Shown: positions 42,885-48,779 of the stretch, in pieces
Numbering within the stretch: the first letter of the stretch is position 1
How the letters are laid out: every line of letters starts with the position of its first letter
Source of the DNA: Oceanivirga salmonicida
GTDB lineage: Bacteria; Fusobacteriota; Fusobacteriia; Fusobacteriales; Leptotrichiaceae
Length of the DNA: 48,779 nucleotides
Assembly: GCF_001517915.1 (NCBI RefSeq)
Contig: NZ_LOQI01000005.1
Span: 1-48,779, forward strand
Direction of reading: 5' to 3'
Notes under the pieces: model-generated
Seen by the model: only the letters and a program-made list of their open reading frames with translations
Told to the model about the DNA's origin: nothing
The model's database searches: none
Translations under genes and position numbers: made by a program

Positions 42885-42991
42885 CTAAAACTCTTCTGTT
42901 TTTTCAAAATATACAATACACCATCCTCGTTCGTATCAATTTAATGGGAATAGCTTTTCTCTCATATATTTTTTTATTTTATAAAACATTA

Positions 42992-45127
42992 TCAACCATA
43001 AAGAGATTTATAAAGTCCATTTTGAGCAATAAGTTCATCGTGAGTCCCTGATTCACATATCATTCCATTATTCATAACTATTATTTTATCAAATTTTTTA
43101 AGAGTATGCAGTCTATGTGCAACAACTACCATTGATTCTGATTTTTCTAATAAATATTTAAATATATAATCTTCAGATAAATTATCTAAAGCACTCGTAG
43201 GTTCATCAAGTATCAAAACAGGAGAATTTAAAGCAATTATCCTTGACAAAACGATTCTTTGTAGTTGTCCACCGGAAATATTAGTTCCCGAATTTGTTAT
43301 TATAGTATCTATCCCAAGAGGATTTGCTTTAACAATTTCATTAATTCCTAATCTTTCACATATATCATAAATTTCACTTTCTGAAATTTTATTATCTTTT
43401 GCTGCAAGTAAAATATTATTTCTTATAGTTTCGTTAAATACAGATGAATTTTGATTACTATATGCAATAAACTTTGATATTTCTTCACGAGTAAACGTTG
43501 AAATATTCATATTATTAATTAATATCTCTCCATCAGAAACTTTTAATAATCCAGAAATTAATTTAAGTAGAGTACTTTTACCTGAGCCACTAGGACCTAC
43601 AATAGCTATTCTATCTCCAGAATTTATAGTTAAATTTATATTTTTAAGACACATATCTTCAAATAAACTATATCTAAATGACATATTTTTTATAGTTAAT
43701 GAAATAAATTTATTTATGGAATTTTTATTATCAATAGTAATGGATGAATCATTTTGTTTTGAATATTCCAATATTTCTACAATTTTATTTGAATAAGAAC
43801 TTACTGTAAGTAATTGTGCATAAGAATCTAAAACTGTAGATATTGGACTTATAAATGCTCCTGATAATGATACAAAACTTATTACAGTTCCAATAGAAAA
43901 ATCCCCTTCATTTACATAATATAACCCAATAACTATAATAAATAAAGGCATAATAAACTGTAATGAGGCATATAGTGTATTTAAATTTGCAGTTAATTTT
44001 CCTTTTTCAAAATCAACATTTTGTTTTTTTAAAAAACTTTTTTTCCATTTACTGTCAAAATATCTTTCAATAGAAAGAGATTTAATAGTATCAATATTTT
44101 CAAAAAATTCAACAAATACTTCTTGAGTAGAAACTTCATTAACAATACCCTTAGAAACTAATTCTCTATATTTCAAAGAATATATAAATGAAATACAACA
44201 CATAATAACTGTTATTATTATTACAAATAAACTCAATAGTGGAGATAAAGCTATCATTGCTATTAAATAAACGATAGCAAATGACAAATCAACTCCTGCA
44301 AGTAAAATTCTTTGAGATAAAATTTGTTGTATTAAGTACAATGAATTTATTCTAAATAATAAGTCTCCAGTCCCTCTATTCATAAAAAATCTAAGAGGGA
44401 ATTCCACCATTTTTTTCATAAAATCACTTAAAATATTTCTTTCAAAATATATTTGAAAATTTGTAAATGCAAAAATACGTCCTCTTTGTAATATATAGTA
44501 TAAAAAACCAACTAAAAGTAATAAAAATATTACACCGAAAATAGAATTTCTGAAAAAATATATATAATTATCAATTATATATTTTTGAATTATAGCTAAA
44601 AATAAAGACATTCCTTGAACTAATATTGTTAACAATAGTATTATATATATATTTTTTTTTATTTTTGAAAATATTAATTTTAAAATTCCTATCCCATATG
44701 TATTATTTATACATTTTCCTTTAAATTCACTTTCTGGTATTAAAACAACATTATTAAAAGATTTAATAAATTCTTCTTCTGTTAATATTATTTTTCCTAA
44801 AGCAGGATCTACTACATAATATTTTCTATTTTTTACTTTTTCTAATATTACAAAATGATCTGAATTCCAATAACATATAATAGGTGTATTCAATTGTTTT
44901 AATAAACTTATGTCATTTACTTTTACACCTCTTGAATTTAATCCATAATCTAATAAAATTTTTTTTAAATCAGAAAAACTGGTTCCTCCTCTTGGAATTC
45001 CATATTTATCTTGAATTTCAAAAAGAGATATATTAATCCCGTAATATTTTAAAATCATTACTACAACGGCTAAACCACATTCACTATGTTGACTTTGTTC
45101 AACTAATATAATTTTTCTATTTCTCAT
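42992..45127 (-). CDS. lanT: LanT: lanthipeptide exporter with C39 leader peptidase
   Basis: The 711-residue product has an N-terminal C39 peptidase (1-140) with Cys 17 in QSQHSECGLA, His 91 in NSDHFVIL and Asp 107 in VVDPALG. A six-helix membrane domain (~160-440) and an NBD follow: Walker A GPSGSGKSTLL, signature ISGGQLQRIVLSRII, Walker B VLILDEPTSALD, His in VAHRLHTL. The full catalytic set is present. It should remove the leader after a double-glycine-type site and export the lanthipeptide across the inner membrane. It overlaps the reductase gene by 11 bases and is last in the operon. In a Gram-negative-type envelope a further outer-membrane route would be needed; none is seen here. Confidence 0.95.
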   Translation of the reverse strand: MRNRKIILVEQSQHSECGLAVVVMILKYYGINISLFEIQDKYGIPRGGTSFSDLKKILLDYGLNSRGVKVNDISLLKQLNTPIICYWNSDHFVILEKVKNRKYYVVDPALGKIILTEEEFIKSFNNVVLIPESEFKGKCINNTYGIGILKLIFSKIKKNIYIILLLTILVQGMSLFLAIIQKYIIDNYIYFFRNSIFGVIFLLLLVGFLYYILQRGRIFAFTNFQIYFERNILSDFMKKMVEFPLRFFMNRGTGDLLFRINSLYLIQQILSQRILLAGVDLSFAIVYLIAMIALSPLLSLFVIIITVIMCCISFIYSLKYRELVSKGIVNEVSTQEVFVEFFENIDTIKSLSIERYFDSKWKKSFLKKQNVDFEKGKLTANLNTLYASLQFIMPLFIIVIGLYYVNEGDFSIGTVISFVSLSGAFISPISTVLDSYAQLLTVSSYSNKIVEILEYSKQNDSSITIDNKNSINKFISLTIKNMSFRYSLFEDMCLKNINLTINSGDRIAIVGPSGSGKSTLLKLISGLLKVSDGEILINNMNISTFTREEISKFIAYSNQNSSVFNETIRNNILLAAKDNKISESEIYDICERLGINEIVKANPLGIDTIITNSGTNISGGQLQRIVLSRIIALNSPVLILDEPTSALDNLSEDYIFKYLLEKSESMVVVAHRLHTLKKFDKIIVMNNGMICESGTHDELIAQNGLYKSLYG

Positions 45128-45827
45128 TATTCTTATCCCATAAATAATTTACATAATCTTGTAAAGTTCTATATTTAAACATTCCATTCTGTTTCCAATA
45201 TTTAGGCTCTGCTAAGTCCTTAGATGCTCTTAAAAAAACTGATTTATAATATAAAAATTGTTTTTCAGTTGTTTTACTAACAATTGGACGATATTCTTGA
45301 CTAAAAGAATCAACAATAATATTAAAAATATCTCTAGGAGAAATATTATTAAAAGTATTATCATCCAAAAGTACAACACTTTCTAATACTTGCATACCTA
45401 AACTTTCCATAACATATTTAAGATATTCTTGAACTTCTATAAACCCATTATTTGATGTTGAAACAATGGATATACTTCTTTTTCCTAGTAATCTAAATAT
45501 ATGAAACCAATGTGAAATTCTCTCAATTAATAATTTCATATCCGATGACACTGCATGTGCATAAACAGGACTACTAAAAATTATAAAATCTGCTTCTAAT
45601 AATTTTCTTTTTATAAGATTCCCATTATCATTTTCAATATTATCACAATTATCTATTCCAGTTAAAAACATCTCGCCATTTATTACTGGTAAAAGATTAA
45701 ATTCTGTTGGTGTTATAATTTCTGTTTTCATATTTGAATTTTCTAAAATTTCAGATAATTCTTTAGAAAAAATCAAACTTTTAGATTTAGGATTTCTAGA
45801 ACCTAAAATAAATAAAATCTTTTTCAC
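45117..45827 (-). CDS. flavodoxin-fold NAD(P)H-dependent FMN reductase in the lan operon
   Basis: The product (236 residues from GTG) has the PF03358 pattern: KKILFILGSRNPKSKSLIFSKEL (FMN phosphate loop GSRNPKSKS), FIIFSSPVYAHAVSSDMKLLIER, and a third loop around SIVSTSNNGF. A GTG with GAGG nine bases upstream is the best start; two upstream ATGs lack sites. It sits between lanM and lanT with tight spacing, so it should act on the same peptide or supply reduced flavin. Known lanthipeptide reductases that make D-amino acids (LanJA, LanJB) belong to other families as I know them. A role in reducing dehydroalanine or dehydrobutyrine, or in another redox step, is inference. Confidence 0.8.
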   Translation of the reverse strand: MKKILFILGSRNPKSKSLIFSKELSEILENSNMKTEIITPTEFNLLPVINGEMFLTGIDNCDNIENDNGNLIKRKLLEADFIIFSSPVYAHAVSSDMKLLIERISHWFHIFRLLGKRSISIVSTSNNGFIEVQEYLKYVMESLGMQVLESVVLLDDNTFNNISPRDIFNIIVDSFSQEYRPIVSKTTEKQFLYYKSVFLRASKDLAEPKYWKQNGMFKYRTLQDYVNYLWDKNNEK

Positions 45828-45851
45828 TGTTACCATCCTCATTAAATAATT

Positions 45852-48683
45852 TTACATAAGCATAGGAATGCTTGGAATTTTAGGATTTAAAAGTCTCAAT
45901 AATGTATAAGCAACACCTAATTCTGATTTAAACATACTTATAGGTGGAAAACCTTCAAACCTTTCAATAGAATACTTTCCATTATTAATTTTTCTATCAA
46001 TCATTTGCCTAGCTACATATAAACCATAATTCAAAAATTCTTCATCATTTAAAACATTATATATATTTATTAATGAATCTATTTCACTTGAATTTCCATG
46101 ACATAAACAATCACTTCTCATAAGTTTTATATTATTAATATATTTTTTTGAAATATTTTTATAAAAATTATAATTATTTTTATTATAATCATATAATATA
46201 GAAGAAACTAATCCTGCCTTACCTCTACACCAAGATCTAATTTCATTATCACCTATTTTATATTTTTTAAATTCATCAACATATATTTTTTCTGATAATA
46301 ATAAAAATTCCTCTAATCCTGTAATTTTTCCTAATTTTGCAAAAGCTACTCCTATACCTAATTTACCATGAGCTATACCTGAATCTTCAATATTTTTATT
46401 TATATATATACTATTTATTTTATTTCCTAATTCAATACAAGTATTAAGTATATCTTCATCTTTTACTACACTATAATAATCTAAAAGAATACAAACAAGA
46501 CTAGAAACACCAGTCAACCAAGATATATCATCATATTTTTCTGATTTTATAAAATATTTAATTGAAATATAACATTCTCTGATATACTCTGTTATATCTT
46601 TGTTTCGAGGGTTAAATTCTAATAATTTCAGTGCAAAATATAACCCACTAAAAGGTCCTACAAAAGCTGAAGTTCCAATAGATAAACTTAATACAGGTTT
46701 TTTAATAGTTTTCATACAAAAATTAGCAATATTTCTATATTTTTTGTTATTAAACTCTAAATCTAAGTAATGAAAAAATAAACCTATTCCAGCTAAACCG
46801 GAATGTAAATCTACTTGAGCAGGAATTGGAGAAAAATCTCTTTCTTCATCTATAGATAACCACGATATAGACTCATCTTCTAAGTCAACTGTAGCAGTGG
46901 AAATAATAGAATTTGCTATATTCATAATTTCTTCAATGATGCATTCTTTATTAATTTTAAAATTACTAAATGTAGTATTATTAAATTTCTCATTCGTATC
47001 TTTTAATCTAATATAATCCCCCATCTTTGTTTTTATAATAGTTTTTTGAATATTTATCATTTCATTTGTCTGATTATCAATATTAAAATATACTTTATTT
47101 ATAGATGAACTAGAAAAAAAATTGTTAACTATAACTCGGTCTTTTGAATTTTTTAAGTATATCTTAGATATAGAAGTAGAAAAATAAGGTATGTCTCCGC
47201 ATAATAAATCTTCATATTCAGATAAAAAAACTTCAGAATTTATTCCTGGCCATGCATATAAATTTTCTAATATTTTATCTATATTTAAAGCATTTTCCAT
47301 ACATGTAGGATGCAAAATAAAATTTAAAAATTGTGCATAGTTATTTGTAGGACGTAATAAAATACGTGTTACATATTCATAATTATCATTAAATATTTTT
47401 TTAAACTTATTCCCATTATCTAATATAAACTGAATACAGTTATCAAATCCATTCATAAAATCTTCTATATATTCTCTATAATCAATAATATTTCCATTAA
47501 ATTTAACTCTATTATTTGCTCCTTTAATAATTCCTTTGGCTTTTTCAAACCTTACTCTTGCATTATCTATATCTTTTAGTTGTAAAACTCCTTGAATTTC
47601 TTGTTGAGTTCCACTAATCGCCCCTAAATCAACAGTTTCTAAATCATGATTTATAATTAACTTGCTTGGTAATATAATACTACTTGTTACAAAACTATTT
47701 ATTAAGTCATAATTTTTCTTTGCAGCATTTGCTATATCATTAAAATTCATAGGCGGTCTGTTACAAAAAAATGTTTCACCATCAACAATAATTGGATATT
47801 CTCCTGAAATAATTATATTTTCCATATGCAAATCAGATATATTAAATATATAGCTTAATGCAAGTAATTGTCCAAATCTAATATAACATCTTGAAACTTC
47901 CTCAAGTTTTTCACAAGATTTATAATATATTTTTTTTACATAAGTATGATCTTTAAAATATAAAGATTCAGTTGTTTTCATAGGAATAATTTTATCACTT
48001 TTATTTAGTAAATCAATTACTTTTTCAAATAATTTTTCAATTTCTAAATTTGTAGGCTTATAATAGAAACTTTCACCTGTATTCATGACCAATTCAACTA
48101 CGCTTTTTCCTCCTCTATGATGATCTCCTTCTCCAAATTTAAATACTTCTATTTTATTATTATTTAAAATAAATTTTTCTAATACTTTCTTATCTTTAAC
48201 CAAATCCAATAATAAATTATTAATAAATTTAAAAAATTTATCACATTCAACAAATAATTTTCTTGCTAAATTTGGGTATTTAAAGTAAAAATTTTCTAAA
48301 TAATCTTTATTTTGAAATTTTTTCAAAAAAATCAATAATACTTCTTCATCTGATTTATTTTTAATTTCACTTTTCTCGTACTGTAATTCTTGAATTATAG
48401 TCTTAATACTAATATTATAAAGAGAATTTGCTAAGTATATGCAAAAATATTGAATTGCATCATTGCTTATAAATTCAATAGATTTTAATTTATCTGCTAT
48501 TTTCATGGAATAATATTCTATAAAAGGAGCAAAAACATTACCGTACTTCAATTCTTTATCATAAGATTTAGAATAATCATATGAACTTAATATTTCCTCA
48601 ATACTTCTATACCAATTTGTATTTTTAATAAATGAATTATAAACATTTTTTAGGTTGGGTTTTATAGGTTCCTTAACCGCCAT
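45852..48683 (-). CDS. lanM: LanM: class II lanthipeptide synthetase
   Basis: The 943-residue bifunctional enzyme has an N-terminal DUF4135 dehydratase, with GDHHRGGKSV (185-194), catalytic-region Lys 209, DLHMEN (284-289) and VDGET (300-304). The C-terminal LanC-like cyclase (~610-943) has zinc ligands Cys 819 (SWCRG), Cys 861 and His 862 (CLCHG), and the IAHGKLG loop. All key residues are present. It phosphorylates and eliminates Ser/Thr water, then adds Cys thiols to form (methyl)lanthionine rings. The start ATG lacks a good RBS; the region before it holds a terminator-like hairpin. No lanA is visible in the window. Confidence 0.96.
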   Translation of the reverse strand: MAVKEPIKPNLKNVYNSFIKNTNWYRSIEEILSSYDYSKSYDKELKYGNVFAPFIEYYSMKIADKLKSIEFISNDAIQYFCIYLANSLYNISIKTIIQELQYEKSEIKNKSDEEVLLIFLKKFQNKDYLENFYFKYPNLARKLFVECDKFFKFINNLLLDLVKDKKVLEKFILNNNKIEVFKFGEGDHHRGGKSVVELVMNTGESFYYKPTNLEIEKLFEKVIDLLNKSDKIIPMKTTESLYFKDHTYVKKIYYKSCEKLEEVSRCYIRFGQLLALSYIFNISDLHMENIIISGEYPIIVDGETFFCNRPPMNFNDIANAAKKNYDLINSFVTSSIILPSKLIINHDLETVDLGAISGTQQEIQGVLQLKDIDNARVRFEKAKGIIKGANNRVKFNGNIIDYREYIEDFMNGFDNCIQFILDNGNKFKKIFNDNYEYVTRILLRPTNNYAQFLNFILHPTCMENALNIDKILENLYAWPGINSEVFLSEYEDLLCGDIPYFSTSISKIYLKNSKDRVIVNNFFSSSSINKVYFNIDNQTNEMINIQKTIIKTKMGDYIRLKDTNEKFNNTTFSNFKINKECIIEEIMNIANSIISTATVDLEDESISWLSIDEERDFSPIPAQVDLHSGLAGIGLFFHYLDLEFNNKKYRNIANFCMKTIKKPVLSLSIGTSAFVGPFSGLYFALKLLEFNPRNKDITEYIRECYISIKYFIKSEKYDDISWLTGVSSLVCILLDYYSVVKDEDILNTCIELGNKINSIYINKNIEDSGIAHGKLGIGVAFAKLGKITGLEEFLLLSEKIYVDEFKKYKIGDNEIRSWCRGKAGLVSSILYDYNKNNYNFYKNISKKYINNIKLMRSDCLCHGNSSEIDSLINIYNVLNDEEFLNYGLYVARQMIDRKINNGKYSIERFEGFPPISMFKSELGVAYTLLRLLNPKIPSIPMLM

Positions 48684-48717
48684 TGAAAATATAGTTTCAT
48701 TACAATCATATAAAAAA

Positions 48718-48755
48718 AGGTGAGTAGAATTTTTTTCAAAATTCTTTACTCACCT
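48718..48755. terminator. terminator-like hairpin upstream of lanM
   Basis: AGGTGAGTAGAATTTT / AAAATTCTTTACTCACCT forms a long stem flanked by T runs in both directions. On the minus strand it lies just before lanM and would act as a partial terminator between a precursor gene beyond the window edge and lanM. Confidence 0.8.
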
Positions 48756-48779
48756 CTCTTTTTTTTGTATAATGAATTC
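48756..48779. other. window edge, incomplete
   Basis: These last bases contain TATAAT on the plus strand and no readable gene. The lanthipeptide precursor, if next to lanM, lies beyond this edge. Confidence 0.4.

Noticed and set aside
1-48779. CRISPR array, tRNA or rRNA genes, replication origin, prophage
   Set aside because: I saw no regularly spaced repeats, cloverleaf or rRNA sequence, DnaA-box cluster or phage structural genes; T-rich runs and hairpins are explained as terminators.
48740-48779. C-terminal end of a lanthipeptide precursor at the window edge
   Set aside because: The few codons readable on the minus strand contain no Cys or Ser/Thr-rich core, and the region is mostly hairpin, so the precursor cannot be called.

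Overview
The window is very AT-rich and comes from a Gram-negative-type bacterium. An autotransporter with a C-terminal outer-membrane barrel, lipoproteins, an alpha-glucoside-type PTS and a thi riboswitch sit in a very low-GC genome with strong polypurine ribosome binding sites. This fits Fusobacteriota, most likely the Leptotrichiaceae (Streptobacillus/Sneathia type). That assignment is inference; no rRNA or other taxonomic marker is present.

Layout. 0.2-3.4 kb: a surface lipoprotein/autotransporter with a subtilase-like passenger. 3.6-9.7 kb: a rearranged accessory block. It holds a DUF2147 protein, a DUF1622 protein, a fragment of a DUF1275 (yoaK-like) gene and a fragment of DUF2147, then a compact RiPP-like cassette on the minus strand. 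The cassette contains a 32-residue candidate precursor, a stand-alone YcaO enzyme, an ABC ATPase and two ABC-2 permeases. It lies between two ~353-bp direct repeats, and the candidate precursor's ribosome binding site is an 11-bp G tract. 9.8-15.1 kb: a ROK-type regulator, MgtE, a small membrane protein, then a TPP riboswitch controlling a thiamine-precursor ABC transporter (thiX-thiY-thiZ). 15.1-16.5 kb: a broken gene and unrecognised membrane proteins. 16.7-21.9 kb: sugar use, with a Cof phosphatase, a PTS EIICB, an RpiR regulator, and a GH13 amylase lipoprotein followed by a small membrane protein.

22.3-26.0 kb: nrdF-nrdI-nrdE. NrdF carries Val, Pro and Lys where three metal-binding glutamates should be, the signature of a metal-free (class Ie, DOPA-radical) ribonucleotide reductase. 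26.2-29.7 kb: a heterodimeric ABC exporter-fold pair. 29.8-37.1 kb: an operon with a ureidoglycolate/malate-type dehydrogenase, two transporters, a DUF2877 (AllH/YlbF-like) protein and a 992-residue fusion of FdrA (AllF) and YlbE (AllG), beside a divergent GntR regulator. This looks like an oxalurate/oxamate-type carbamoyl-transfer pathway.

38.0-39.6 kb: an AbiEi/AbiEii toxin-antitoxin pair. Its 44-bp promoter/operator is copied almost exactly in front of the next gene, which encodes a helical-repeat protein. 39.6-42.9 kb: small proteins of unknown function (one DUF1266) and a decayed transposase. 43.0-48.7 kb: a class II lanthipeptide operon with LanM, a flavodoxin-fold reductase and a C39-peptidase ABC exporter (LanT). 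Its precursor gene is not visible and probably lies just past the right edge, behind a terminator-like hairpin.

The most interesting items are the metal-free NrdF, the YcaO cassette with its poly-G switch and recombinogenic flanks, the shared AbiE operator, the FdrA-YlbE fusion operon, and the lanthipeptide operon with an unusual reductase.
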